The translations under genes were made by a program, and so were the position numbers. The notes below the pieces were generated by a model that saw only the letters and a program-made list of their open reading frames with translations, was not told the origin of the DNA and ran no database searches. From the NCBI GenBank assembly GCA_018828385.1, contig JAHJVE010000004.1:28011-92010 (forward strand): DNA of 64,000 nt, written 5' to 3'. Source of the stretch: Gammaproteobacteria bacterium. GTDB taxonomy: Bacteria > Pseudomonadota > Gammaproteobacteria > Burkholderiales > Rhodocyclaceae. This document shows, one piece after another, positions 35,301-45,140 of the stretch (position 1 is the first letter of the stretch; every line of letters starts with the position of its first letter).

Positions 35301-35829
35301 TCATGACTGCCTTGAAAAAGTGTTCGGTCTGGTGCGGCAGGGTGGATGACTTGGCGGCGTGATCGTCGCCGGCAATGACCAGCACGCCGCCGAACTGCGA
35401 ACTGCCGGCGGCATTGGCGTGGCGGAAGACGTCGCCACAACGGTCGACGCCCGGCCCCTTGCCGTACCACAGGCCGAAAACGCCGTCATATAGGGCGCCA
35501 GGGAAAAGATTGACCTGCTGGCTGCCCCACACGGCCGTTGCCGCCATGTCTTCGTTGAGGCCGGGCTGGAAGGTGATGTGGTGCTCGGCGAGGTGATCCC
35601 TGGCCTTCCACAGGCCGAGATCGAGGTTGCCGAGCGGGCTGCCGCGGTAGCCGGAAATGAAGCCGGCGGTGTTGAGCCCCGCGGCGAGATCGCGTTCGCG
35701 TTGCAGCATGGGCAGGCGGATCAGCGCCTGGGTGCCGGTCAGGAAGACGCGGCCGTTATGGCGGGTGTATTTGTCGTCAATCGACGCGGACAGGTTGTCC
35801 GGCAAGGGCGGTTGAGCCAGGTTGCTCAT
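32371..35829 (-). CDS. Indolepyruvate ferredoxin oxidoreductase, fused alpha/gamma subunits
   Basis: The 1152-aa enzyme joins the pyrophosphate-binding and pyruvate-ferredoxin-type domains in one chain, as in aerobic and denitrifying proteobacteria. It decarboxylates aryl-2-oxoacids from aromatic amino acids to aryl-acetyl-CoA, which fits the phenylacetate-type ligase nearby. Seen: an N-terminal GYRGSPLG segment, a TPP region (~480-560), cysteine clusters CEGCGDC and SCVKGFC before residue ~700, and GVGGMGV for the gamma domain near 740. GGAG precedes the ATG. Three repeat copies (one weak) lie within the frame. Confidence 0.88.
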   Translation of the reverse strand: MSNLAQPPLPDNLSASIDDKYTRHNGRVFLTGTQALIRLPMLQRERDLAAGLNTAGFISGYRGSPLGNLDLGLWKARDHLAEHHITFQPGLNEDMAATAVWGSQQVNLFPGALYDGVFGLWYGKGPGVDRCGDVFRHANAAGSSQFGGVLVIAGDDHAAKSSTLPHQTEHFFKAVMMPVLYPANVQEYLDFGLHGWAMSRYSGCWVAFKALADTVETSASVSIDIATVNPIFPPNFKLPPDGLNIRWPDPPLVQEARLLNHKLYAALAYCRANGLNKLIIDSPAPRLGILTAGKSYLDVRQALDELGIDDALAGEIGIRLFKVGMVWPLEPEGVRHFAEGLEEILVVEEKRQLLEYQLKEELYNWKDDVRPRVIGKFDEIGEWTPMQSEGHWLLPATGELPVATIARVIAERIGRFFTSPTIAARLALIEAKQKAALTPIVLAERKPHFCSGCPHNSSTRVPEGSRAVAGIGCHYMVTWMDRSTSTFTHMGGEGVPWVGQAPFTSEKHIFANLGDGTYFHSGILAIRQSIAAKVPITYKILYNDAVAMTGGQPVDGILSVARLTRQLEAEGVSRTVIVTNDLAKYAEITDLAPNVPIRHRDELDTVQRELREEPGVTVLIYDQVCATEARRRRKRGKMPAIAQRVVINEAVCEGCGDCSVQSNCLSIVPVETTFGTKRQIDQSSCNQDFSCVKGFCPSFVTIEGGKPKKGSNPTVNAENWPILKSPKLPATTQPYNLLITGVGGMGVITLGALIGMAAHLDGKGISTLDMTGLAQKYGAVFSHLRIADRPEDIHAARIATGEAHAVLGGDLVVSASTEALAKMLEGRTRAVVSCTDTPTADFTRNRDWHFPLAGLKTQLAETLGADHVQFIDAQHLASRLMGDALYGNMLLLGYAWQLGLVPVSAAALDRAIVLNGAAVDANRQAFEWGRRAAVDPEKVAKIAGPLTGQPLPEQTLDELIASRVEHLTAYQDADLAARYASRVESIRRLGNDDLTRAVATQYARLLAPKDAWEVARLYAQTDFLKSLNERFDGDLRLSFHLAPPGLSRPGPNGRPKKIRFGAWVLPVFSLMAKARGWRGSWLDPWKNSEENKLDRQLLADYESDLDFIGGRSPNPELVALANWPAEVRGFGPVRSEAATKAAGRREALRQSA
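33003..33038 (-). repeat. Weak copy of the dispersed element inside the oxidoreductase gene
   Basis: GCTGCGGTCGACCCGG followed by AAAAAG and CGCCAAAATCG matches the element with one extra base. It encodes about residues 931-942 in frame. It could be a decayed copy or chance. Confidence 0.45.
33657..33697 (-). repeat. Dispersed 40-bp element, copy 11, in frame
   Basis: GAATCCCACGGTCAACG, then A/T-rich block and GGCCAATTTTGAAAT, read in the frame TVNAENWPILK (about residues 711-724). It sits in a likely linker between the iron-sulfur and gamma domains. Confidence 0.85.
35118..35157 (-). repeat. Dispersed 40-bp element, copy 12, in frame, A-tract replaced by T-tract
   Basis: ATTGCTACGGTCAACCC is intact, but the following tract is ATTTTT rather than AAAAAA, and the right block is CGCCAAATTTCAAAT. 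It encodes about residues 225-237 (ATVNPIFPPNFK). A/T content is kept although the sequence is not. Confidence 0.75.
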
Positions 35830-35947
35830 GTTTGTCTCCGGTTATGACGCCTTGTGGGCGGTTTCGGACAGCCTGCGCCGGGGGTGGTGGCATGGGCTGC
35901 ATGAAGCTTGGATTATGCTGGCCGGCGAATGTTCCGGCCATGCGGGA

Positions 35948-37813
<1,866 letters not shown>

Positions 37814-37860
37814 GGTCAGGCGGCAGGGCTGGCCGGCAGGCTACGATGAGGATGAGGGCG

Positions 37861-39162
37861 TCACGGGAGGAATCGGGTGGCCTGATCGAGGTCCGTGTGG
37901 GTGTGCCCTTCATACAGCGCCGTGACGAATTTTCGCCAGACGAGATCCGGTTCGCCGATGCGGAAACCGCAGTAATGCTGGTCATCGACATCGGTTTCCT
38001 GAACGACCTGGACGGTTAGCCGCGAGATTTCATTGAGGCCGAGCTGGACGGTGGCGTTGAGCCAGACATCGGCCGGGATCTGCTCGACGATGCGGGCCCG
38101 GAAGCCGTAACGCGACACTTCATTGACTTCGATATTGATCGGCTTGTTGATCAGCGCCGGCGCATTGTTGAGCCGGGCCGGGCATTTCACCGAGAAGCGG
38201 CGGTGCTGGCGAATCTGCTGGGCGGCGCCTTTTTCGGGCAGCCCCGGCAGGACGCGGCGGTATTCCGGCAGATCGTAGATGAGGTGGAGCAGGGCCTTCT
38301 TGCGTTCGCTCAGTTCGGCGAAGACATTCGTTTTCTGGTTGAAGAAATAGTCGATGAGGTCGGGCGTCAGTACCGGGTCGTTGGTCGTGAAGAAGCGGCG
38401 GTGCGGGATCTGGATGTTGGGGAGCTTGGTTTCGACGAAATAATGATAAAGATTGCGGTTGTTGGCCTTGCCGGCGTAGGCCTTGCGCATGGTTTCCGGC
38501 GCGTGCTTGAGGTCGAGCGAGGCGCCGACAGCTGGTGCGCCATTGACGAAATCGTAGTTCTCGACGACGTTGGCGGTCAGCCGCTTGAAGAAGAGCAGCG
38601 ACTCGTACATCTCGATATGGCGCGGATTGACGGCGATGACGAGGTGGCGGGTGTCAAAGAAGGTCGTGCAGTATTCGTACATGAACTTCATGAGCGGGAA
38701 GAGGATGGTGCCTCCCGTCCGCCGGAAGCGCGGATGCACGGCAAGGGCCGACACCTCGGCGATATTGCCTTCCTTTTCGCGGACGCCGGTCAGGTCGAAA
38801 ATGCGCTGCAGCGGGAAACCGATGGCACTTTCGCGGATCAGCGACAGGGTGCCGACGACCTGATCGTCGAATTTGGCGCACAGTGTCGTCGTCGTCGGCA
38901 GGGCGTGGTAGATCGTGACGCGCATGCCGGAGGGGTCGGGGGTCATGAAGCCGCTGCTGACATAGGCGTCGTGCAGCAATTTGAAGCAGGCTTCGAGTTC
39001 TTCCTTGGTCTCGGCGATTTTCAGGACGAGGCGCTTGTTCGGCTCGGGATCGCAGTCGACGAAGGAGCGATAGACGTTGTGGCGACTTTTTTCCGGCAGC
39101 ATCGCAAATAACTTGCGAGCAGTCTGGCTGACGTAAAAGCGCAAACGGGCTAGGGCCGGCAT
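37861..39162 (-). CDS. GNAT/FeeM-like acyltransferase fused to PilZ domain
   Basis: The product (433 aa) has an N-terminal acetyltransferase-like region (~45-215; VSALAVHPRFRRTGG motif for acyl-CoA binding) similar to N-acyl-amino-acid synthases of the FeeM type, and a C-terminal PilZ-like domain (~320-420; RQHRRFSVKCPARL start, then NEVSRYGFRA). PilZ domains bind cyclic di-GMP, with an RxxxR and a [D/N]xSxxG motif; here RRFSVK and NEVSRYG are candidates. The combination suggests c-di-GMP-controlled acyl transfer. ATG at 39162 chosen; a GTG three codons earlier is possible. Confidence 0.7.
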   Translation of the reverse strand: MPALARLRFYVSQTARKLFAMLPEKSRHNVYRSFVDCDPEPNKRLVLKIAETKEELEACFKLLHDAYVSSGFMTPDPSGMRVTIYHALPTTTTLCAKFDDQVVGTLSLIRESAIGFPLQRIFDLTGVREKEGNIAEVSALAVHPRFRRTGGTILFPLMKFMYEYCTTFFDTRHLVIAVNPRHIEMYESLLFFKRLTANVVENYDFVNGAPAVGASLDLKHAPETMRKAYAGKANNRNLYHYFVETKLPNIQIPHRRFFTTNDPVLTPDLIDYFFNQKTNVFAELSERKKALLHLIYDLPEYRRVLPGLPEKGAAQQIRQHRRFSVKCPARLNNAPALINKPINIEVNEVSRYGFRARIVEQIPADVWLNATVQLGLNEISRLTVQVVQETDVDDQHYCGFRIGEPDLVWRKFVTALYEGHTHTDLDQATRFLP

Positions 39163-39282
39163 CAGGCACACTCAATGGGAAAATACATTTTTATCATAGC
39201 ACCTTATGATTGACACGAATCAGGTGCCTCCGGACAATCGGAGCATATCGCTTTATCCCCCCAGTAATCAGGAGAAACACCG

Positions 39283-40683
39283 ATGCAAGCTAGGCTTTCC
39301 GTAATTGCCCTCTCCGTTGCCGCTGTCTTTGCCCTGTCCGCCTGCGGTCCGAAAGAAGAACCGAAACCTGTAGCGGCGGCGCCGGATGCCAAGCCGGAAG
39401 TGGTTGTCAAACTGGGTCACGTGGCGCCGATGACCGGCCCGCAGGCTCACCTCGGCAAGGACAACGAAAATGGCGCCGTGCTGGCCATCGAGGAACTGAA
39501 CGCCAAGGGCATGGAAATTGGTGGCGCCAAGGTCAAATTCGAGCTGATCAACGAAGATGACGGGGCCGACCCGAAACAGGGCGCCATCGTTGCCCAGAAG
39601 CTGGTCGATGCCAAGGTCAACGGCGTTATCGGCCACCTCAATTCGGGCACCACCATCCCGGCTTCCAAGTTGTATTTCGATGCCGGCATCCCGCAGGTTT
39701 CCGGTTCGGCCACCAATCCCAAATACACGCAGCAGGGTTTCAAGACAGCCTTCCGCGTCATGGCCAACGACATCCAGCAGGGCCTGGCGCTGGGCGAGTT
39801 CGCCGCCAAGCAGGGCGTCAAGACAGTGGCCATCGTCGATGACCGTACCGCTTACGGCCAGGGCCTGGCCGACGAGTTCAAGAAGGCAGCCGAGGCGGCC
39901 GGCATCAAGGTGGTGGCGACTGAATACACCACCGACAAGGCGACCGATTTCAAGGCCATCCTGACCAAGATCAAGTCGACCAAGGCCGAGCTGATTTTCT
40001 TCGGTGGCATGGATGCGCAGGGCGGTCCGCTGGCCAAGCAGGCCAAGCAACTGGGCGTCAAGGCGCTGTTCCTCGGCGGCGATGGCGTGTGTACGCCGGA
40101 GTTCATGAAGCTGGGCGGCGAGGCGGCCGAGGGCAATTATTGCTCGCTGCCGGGCAGCCCGCTGGAGAAGCTGGCCAACGGCCCGGCCTTCAAGGAGAAA
40201 TTCAACAAGCGGTTCAACGCCGAGATTCAGCTCTACGCCCCTTACGTCTATGACGCCGTCTGGGTCGTGGCTGACGCCATGAAGCGCGCCGATTCGGTCG
40301 ATCCGGCCAAGTATCTGGCTGAACTCGGCAAGACCAAGTACGACGGCGTGACGGCCCAGATCGCCTTCGACGAGTTCGGCGACCTCAAGGGCGGCGCGAT
40401 TTCCATGTACAAGTACACGGACGGCAAGCTGGAATATGTTGAAACGCTGGGCGGCGGCGCTGTTGCCACGGCCGGCTCCGAGGTTAAGGAGGCTGTTGCC
40501 GAGGTGAAGGATGCGGCCAAGGCAGTGGCCGGCGCGGCGACGGCGGTCGGCAAGGATGCGGTAAGCGACGTCAAGGATGCCGCCAAGGCTGTGGCCGAGG
40601 CTGGCAAGGATGCCGTCAAGGCTGGCGCCGAGGCCGTCAAGAACGCGGCTGACGCGACCAAGGCGGCGGTCGACAAGAAGTAA
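39283..40683 (+). CDS. Substrate-binding lipoprotein of Liv-type ABC transporter, cluster B, with Ala/Lys-rich tail
   Basis: The 466-aa product has a lipoprotein signal (FALSACG, Cys21) and a type-I binding-protein fold from ~40 to ~395 typical of LivK (GAVLAIEELN, ND.GADPKQG-like, ASKLYFDAGIPQVS). After the fold comes a ~70-residue tail of Ala, Lys, Asp, Val and Glu with repeats of the form KDAAKAVA, like late-embryogenesis-type helices; ordinary LivK proteins end near residue 370-390. The tail should form an amphipathic helix of unknown role. GGAG precedes the ATG. First gene of cluster B. Confidence 0.85.
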   Translation: MQARLSVIALSVAAVFALSACGPKEEPKPVAAAPDAKPEVVVKLGHVAPMTGPQAHLGKDNENGAVLAIEELNAKGMEIGGAKVKFELINEDDGADPKQGAIVAQKLVDAKVNGVIGHLNSGTTIPASKLYFDAGIPQVSGSATNPKYTQQGFKTAFRVMANDIQQGLALGEFAAKQGVKTVAIVDDRTAYGQGLADEFKKAAEAAGIKVVATEYTTDKATDFKAILTKIKSTKAELIFFGGMDAQGGPLAKQAKQLGVKALFLGGDGVCTPEFMKLGGEAAEGNYCSLPGSPLEKLANGPAFKEKFNKRFNAEIQLYAPYVYDAVWVVADAMKRADSVDPAKYLAELGKTKYDGVTAQIAFDEFGDLKGGAISMYKYTDGKLEYVETLGGGAVATAGSEVKEAVAEVKDAAKAVAGAATAVGKDAVSDVKDAAKAVAEAGKDAVKAGAEAVKNAADATKAAVDKK

Positions 40684-40699
40684 TCGTGTAATCCGCTGC

Positions 40700-40731
40700 A
40701 AGGAAACGGCACCGTAAGGTGCCGTTTCCTT
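40700..40731 (+). terminator. Strong hairpin after the cluster B binding-protein gene
   Basis: A perfect 14-bp stem (40700-40713 with 40718-40731) and a GTAA tetraloop. No long T-run follows on the plus strand. It probably acts as partial terminator or 3' stabiliser, letting the binding protein be made in excess over the permeases. Confidence 0.65.
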
Positions 40732-40754
40732 ATGGTTTCAACAGAAAAGACTAA

Positions 40755-41678
40755 ATGGATATTTTCCTCCAGCAGATCGTCAACGGGCTTGTCCAGGGCA
40801 GCATCTACGCGCTGGTCGCGCTGGGCTACACGATGGTCTACGGGATCATGGGGCTGATCAATTTTGCCCATGGCGAGGTGGTGATGATCGGTACGCTGGT
40901 GACGATCACCGTCGCCGGGACCCTGATCAAGGCCGGCATGCCGGTGGCGGTGGCCGGGCTGGCCGGCATGATGGCGGCGGTGCTGGTCTGCATGGCACTG
41001 GGCTGGGCGCTCGAGCGCGTCGCCTACCGACCGTTGCGCAACGCCCCGCGGCTGACCCCGCTGATCACGGCGATCGGCATGTCCATCGTCCTGCAGAATC
41101 TGGCGATGATGGTCTGGGGGCGCAATTACCTGACTTTCCCGTCGTTCCTGCCGAATATGGATTTCGAGCTGGCCGGCGCTCATTTCACGGCCATCCAGGT
41201 CATCATCGTCCTCGTCTCGGCGGCGACCATGGGCGCGCTGCTGCTCCTCGTCTATCGCACCAAGCTCGGCATGGCCATGCGGGCGACGGCGCAGAACCCG
41301 GCGGTAGCCAGCCTGATGGGCGTCAATATCAATCGCGTCATCGCCGCCGCCTTCGTCATCGGCTCGGCGCTCGGCGCGGTGGCCGGCGTCATGGTCGGCG
41401 CCTATTATGAAATCGCCCACTACCAGATGGGCTTCATGCTCGGCCTCAAAGCCTTTACGGCGGCCGTGCTCGGCGGCATCGGCAATCTGGCCGGGGCAAT
41501 GTTGGGCGGCATTCTGCTTGGCATCATCGAGGCGCTCGGGGCGGGCTACATCGGCGACCTGACCGGCGGTTTCCTCGGCAGCCACTATCAGGACATCTTC
41601 GCTTTCGTGGTGTTGATCGTCGTCCTCATGTTCAAGCCGTCCGGGTTGTTCGGCGAAAAGTCGGGAGACAGAGCTTGA
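40755..41678 (+). CDS. livH: Branched-chain amino acid ABC permease LivH, cluster B
   Basis: The 307-aa permease has about eight membrane helices and the motif LINFAHGEVVMIG near 40, the signature of amino-acid LivH. Order livK-H-M-G-F matches true branched-chain amino acid systems more closely than cluster A does. Its stop overlaps the TTG start of livM by 4 bp. Confidence 0.88.
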   Translation: MDIFLQQIVNGLVQGSIYALVALGYTMVYGIMGLINFAHGEVVMIGTLVTITVAGTLIKAGMPVAVAGLAGMMAAVLVCMALGWALERVAYRPLRNAPRLTPLITAIGMSIVLQNLAMMVWGRNYLTFPSFLPNMDFELAGAHFTAIQVIIVLVSAATMGALLLLVYRTKLGMAMRATAQNPAVASLMGVNINRVIAAAFVIGSALGAVAGVMVGAYYEIAHYQMGFMLGLKAFTAAVLGGIGNLAGAMLGGILLGIIEALGAGYIGDLTGGFLGSHYQDIFAFVVLIVVLMFKPSGLFGEKSGDRA

Positions 41679-41713
41679 ATTTTGGCCATTTTTTCCGGTC
41701 GACCGTGGGAATC
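41674..41713 (-). repeat. Dispersed 40-bp element, copy 13, across the livM start
   Basis: Minus-strand copy with GATTCCCACGGTCGACCGG (T-to-C variant in the core as read on the other strand). It encodes the first ~13 residues of LivM and contains its TTG start. Confidence 0.9.
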
Positions 41714-42736
41714 GCCACGTTGGCGGCCTTGCTCGTCGCGCTGCCCTTCGTTGCCGCCATGGGCGGCCAGGCCTGGGTGCGCATTCTCGATTTCGCCATC
41801 CTCTACGTTTTCCTGGCGCTCGGCCTGAACATCGTCGTCGGCCTGGCCGGGCTGCTCGACCTCGGCTACATCGCCTTCTACGCCGTCGGCGCCTACACCT
41901 GGGCCTTGCTGGCGAGTCCTCACTTCGGCCTGCACTGGCCGATTTGGGCCATTCTGCCGATCGGTGCCGGGCTGGCTTGCCTGGCTGGCGTGGTGCTCGG
42001 CTCGCCGACGCTCAAGCTGCGCGGCGATTACCTGGCTATCGTGACGCTCGGTTTCGGCGAAATTGTCCGTATCTTCCTCAACAACCTCAATGCGCCGTTC
42101 AATATCACCAACGGGCCGCAGGGCATCACGCTGATCGACCCGGTCAGCTTCGGCGCCTTCCAGTTCTCGGGGACGACGCAAATTCTCGGATTTGCCGTCA
42201 GCGGGCCGCAGAAGTATTACTTCCTGCTCGTCGCGCTGGCCATCCTTGTCGTCATCATCAACCTGCGCCTCCAGAATTCGCGCATCGGCCGCGCCTGGCA
42301 GGCGATCCGCGAGGACGAGATCGCGGCCAAGGCAATCGGCATCAACACGCGCAACCTCAAGTTGCTGGCCTTCGCCATGGGGGCCAGCTTCGGCGGCGTC
42401 GCCGGCGGCATTTTCTCGGCCATGCAGGGCTTCGTCTCGCCGGAAAGCTTCTCGCTCATCGAGTCGATCATGATCCTCGCCATGGTTGTCCTCGGCGGCA
42501 TGGGCCACATCCCCGGCGTCATTCTCGGCGCCGTGCTGCTCACCGTGCTGCCGGAAGTCCTGCGTTACGGCGTCGGGCCGTTGCAAATGGCGCTCTTCGG
42601 CAAGATGCTGGCCGATCCGGAAAGCCTGCGCATGCTGGTTTTCGGTCTGGCCCTGGTCCTCGTCATGCGCTTCAAGCCGGCCGGGCTGTGGCCGTCGCCG
42701 GAGCGCCAACGTGAGTTGCAGGAGACCGGCAAATGA
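41675..42736 (+). CDS. livM: Branched-chain amino acid ABC permease LivM, cluster B
   Basis: The 353-aa permease has about nine membrane helices and LGLNIVVGLAGLLDLGYIAFYAVGAY near 48-73 as in LivM. The start is TTG at 41675, overlapping the livH stop, with GGGAG eight bases upstream. The next ATG (41759) would cut off the first membrane helix, so the N-terminus must be encoded by the repeat copy (NFGHFFRSTVG). Confidence 0.86.
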   Translation: MNFGHFFRSTVGIATLAALLVALPFVAAMGGQAWVRILDFAILYVFLALGLNIVVGLAGLLDLGYIAFYAVGAYTWALLASPHFGLHWPIWAILPIGAGLACLAGVVLGSPTLKLRGDYLAIVTLGFGEIVRIFLNNLNAPFNITNGPQGITLIDPVSFGAFQFSGTTQILGFAVSGPQKYYFLLVALAILVVIINLRLQNSRIGRAWQAIREDEIAAKAIGINTRNLKLLAFAMGASFGGVAGGIFSAMQGFVSPESFSLIESIMILAMVVLGGMGHIPGVILGAVLLTVLPEVLRYGVGPLQMALFGKMLADPESLRMLVFGLALVLVMRFKPAGLWPSPERQRELQETGK

Positions 42737-43506
42737 GCGCGAATTTGCCAAAACCGCTGCTCGAAGCGAAAGCGGTCGCCAAGCATTTCGGCGGCGTCAA
42801 GGCGCTGCGCGACGTGTCGCTGAGCATCCGCCACGGCGAAATCTACGGTCTGATCGGCCCGAATGGCGCCGGCAAGACGACCTTTTTCAACTGCATGACC
42901 GGGCTTTATATTCCGGACGGCGGCGGCTTCAGCTTCGATGGCACGCCGCTCGTTGCCAACGCCTCGGACCAGGCGGCGGCGCGCGGCATTGCCCGCACGT
43001 TTCAGAACATCCGGCTGTTCGGCAACATGACGGCGCTCGAAAACGTCATGGTCGGCCGCCACGTGCGGACGAAGGCCGGCGTGCTCGGCGCGATATTCCA
43101 GAATGCGGCGACCAGGGCCGAAGAGGCGGCGATTCGGCAAAAGGCCATCGACCTGCTGCATTACGTGCGCATAGAGGAACGCGCCGACGACCTGGCCCGC
43201 AATCTCTCCTACGGCGACCAGCGCCGGCTCGAAATTGCCCGCGCCCTGGCCACCGACCCCAAGCTGCTCTGCCTCGACGAACCGGCCGCCGGCATGAACG
43301 CTACCGAAACCGAACAACTGCGTGAACTGATCGACGGCATCCGCCGCGACGGCACGACCATCCTGCTCATCGAGCACGACGTCAAGCTGGTCATGGGCCT
43401 CTGTGACCGCGTCGCCGTACTCGACTACGGCGCGCTGGTCATCGAGGATGTGCCGGCCGTCGTGCAAAAAGATCAACGCGTCATCGAGGCTTACCTGGGT
43501 GCTTGA
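42733..43506 (+). CDS. livG: Branched-chain amino acid ABC ATPase LivG, cluster B
   Basis: The 257-aa ATPase has Walker A GPNGAGKTT near 41-49, signature LSYGDQRRLEIARAL, Walker B LLCLDEPAAGMN and switch LIEHDVKLVMG. It overlaps livM by 4 bp (ATGA) with a GGAG site inside livM. Confidence 0.9.
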   Translation: MSANLPKPLLEAKAVAKHFGGVKALRDVSLSIRHGEIYGLIGPNGAGKTTFFNCMTGLYIPDGGGFSFDGTPLVANASDQAAARGIARTFQNIRLFGNMTALENVMVGRHVRTKAGVLGAIFQNAATRAEEAAIRQKAIDLLHYVRIEERADDLARNLSYGDQRRLEIARALATDPKLLCLDEPAAGMNATETEQLRELIDGIRRDGTTILLIEHDVKLVMGLCDRVAVLDYGALVIEDVPAVVQKDQRVIEAYLGA

Positions 43507-44203
43507 AGTAACCGGACTCCACGTCGCCTACGGCGGCATCCAGGCGGTGCGCAGCATCACCTTTCACGTCAACGAGGGCGAGACCGTGGCGCTCATCGGC
43601 GCCAACGGCGCCGGCAAGACCAGCACGCTCAAGGCCATTGCCCGGGTGCTCGATGCCGTCGGCGGCGACGTCCATTTCTGCGGCGAAAAGATCGGCAAGC
43701 TTGCCCCGCACGACATCATCCGCAAGGGAATCGCGCTGGTTCCCGAAGGGCGCGGTGTCTTTCCCCGGCTGACCGTGCTCGAAAACCTGCACATGGGCGC
43801 CTTCATTCGCAATGCTACGGTCGACGTCGAAAAAGACCTCAAAATGGTTTACGGCTATTTCCCGCGCCTCAAGGAGCGCGAAAGCCAGCTGGCCGGCACG
43901 CTCTCGGGCGGCGAACAGCAGATGCTGGCCATCGGCCGCGCCCTGATGAGCCGGCCGAAAATGCTGCTGCTCGACGAACCGTCGATGGGCCTGGCGCCGA
44001 TCATGGTCCAGAAGATTTTCGAAGTCGTTCGCGCCGTAGCGGCCGATGGCATGACCATCCTGCTCATCGAGCAGAACGCCAAGCTGGCCCTGCAATCCAG
44101 CCAGCGCGGCTACGTCATGGAAAGCGGCGAAATCACCTTTAACGGCGAATCGGCCATGCTGCTCGACGACCCCAAGGTGCGCGCCGCCTACCTCGGCGAG
44201 TAA
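43499..44203 (+). CDS. livF: Branched-chain amino acid ABC ATPase LivF, cluster B
   Basis: The 234-aa ATPase has Walker A GANGAGKTS, signature LSGGEQQMLAIGRAL and Walker B LLLDEPSMGLAP. The GTG start at 43499 overlaps the livG end by 8 bp with GAGG upstream; it gives the normal LivF length, while the longer frame runs far into livG. Last gene of cluster B. Confidence 0.88.
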   Translation: MLEVTGLHVAYGGIQAVRSITFHVNEGETVALIGANGAGKTSTLKAIARVLDAVGGDVHFCGEKIGKLAPHDIIRKGIALVPEGRGVFPRLTVLENLHMGAFIRNATVDVEKDLKMVYGYFPRLKERESQLAGTLSGGEQQMLAIGRALMSRPKMLLLDEPSMGLAPIMVQKIFEVVRAVAADGMTILLIEQNAKLALQSSQRGYVMESGEITFNGESAMLLDDPKVRAAYLGE

Positions 44204-44206
44204 GGC

Positions 44207-45052
44207 GTGAGCATCGTTCCCTTTCCGGCGCTGGCCTGCCCGCTCGACGGTGCGCCGCTGCATTGCCACGGTGCGAGCTGGCGCTGCGCCGCCGGCCACT
44301 GTTTCGACATCGCTGCCCACGGCTACGCCAACCTGCTGCCCGTCCAGCAAAAACGCTCGCGCGATCCGGGCGACAGCAAGGAAATGGTCGCCGCCCGCCG
44401 GCGTTTCCTCAATGCCGGCCACTACCAGCCGATTGCCGCGGCGGTCAGCCGGGCGGCGTTGGCCGAACTGCCGGCCAAGGCGACGATCAGTTGCCTCGAC
44501 GCCGGCTGCGGCGAGGGCTATTACCTGCGCCAGCTCGCCGCAGCAACGGGTGAAGGACAAACGCTGGCCGTGCTCGGCCTCGACATCTCGAAGTGGGCCG
44601 TGCTTTCTGCCGCCAGGCAGGACAAGCGGCCGAACTGGATCGTCGGCAGCAATGCCAACCTGCCGGTGCTGCCGACGACGCTCGACCTTGTTTTGTGCAT
44701 GTTCGGCTTCCCGGTTTATGCCGAGTTTGCCCGTGTTTTGAAGCCGGGCGGCGTGCTGTTGCAGGTTGATGCCGGGCCGGACCACCTGCGCGAACTGCGC
44801 GAAATCATCTATCCCGCGTTGAAACCCGAGCGGCCCTCCGACACGCAGGTACCGGCCGGTTTTTGCCACCTGTCGACAGAAATTGTCCGTTTCCCGCTGG
44901 CCATCGATGGCGCCGAGCAGATTGCCGACCTGCTGGCCATGACCCCGCATCTCTACCGGGCCAGCGCCGAGGGGCGGGCGCGGGCGGCGGCGCTCAGCGC
45001 GCTGGCGGTGACCGTCGATGTCCGCCTGACGCGTTTCGGGCGGGAAGTCTGA
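44207..45052 (+). CDS. rlmA: 23S rRNA (guanine-N1)-methyltransferase, RlmA-like
   Basis: The 281-aa product has an N-terminal zinc-binding part (Cys11, Cys20, Cys27, His31, Cys32) and a SAM-binding fold with LDAGCGEGYYL near 104. This combination is typical of RlmA, which methylates G745 of 23S rRNA. The start is a GTG right after the livF stop, so it may ride on the liv transcript. Confidence 0.83.
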   Translation: MSIVPFPALACPLDGAPLHCHGASWRCAAGHCFDIAAHGYANLLPVQQKRSRDPGDSKEMVAARRRFLNAGHYQPIAAAVSRAALAELPAKATISCLDAGCGEGYYLRQLAAATGEGQTLAVLGLDISKWAVLSAARQDKRPNWIVGSNANLPVLPTTLDLVLCMFGFPVYAEFARVLKPGGVLLQVDAGPDHLRELREIIYPALKPERPSDTQVPAGFCHLSTEIVRFPLAIDGAEQIADLLAMTPHLYRASAEGRARAAALSALAVTVDVRLTRFGREV

Positions 45053-45140
45053 TCGTCAGCGCTTTTTCAGTTGCATCAAACGATTTGCCGGGCGGACGGG
45101 TGACAATGCCCGACATTGTCTTTCACCGGATTGCCCCGCC

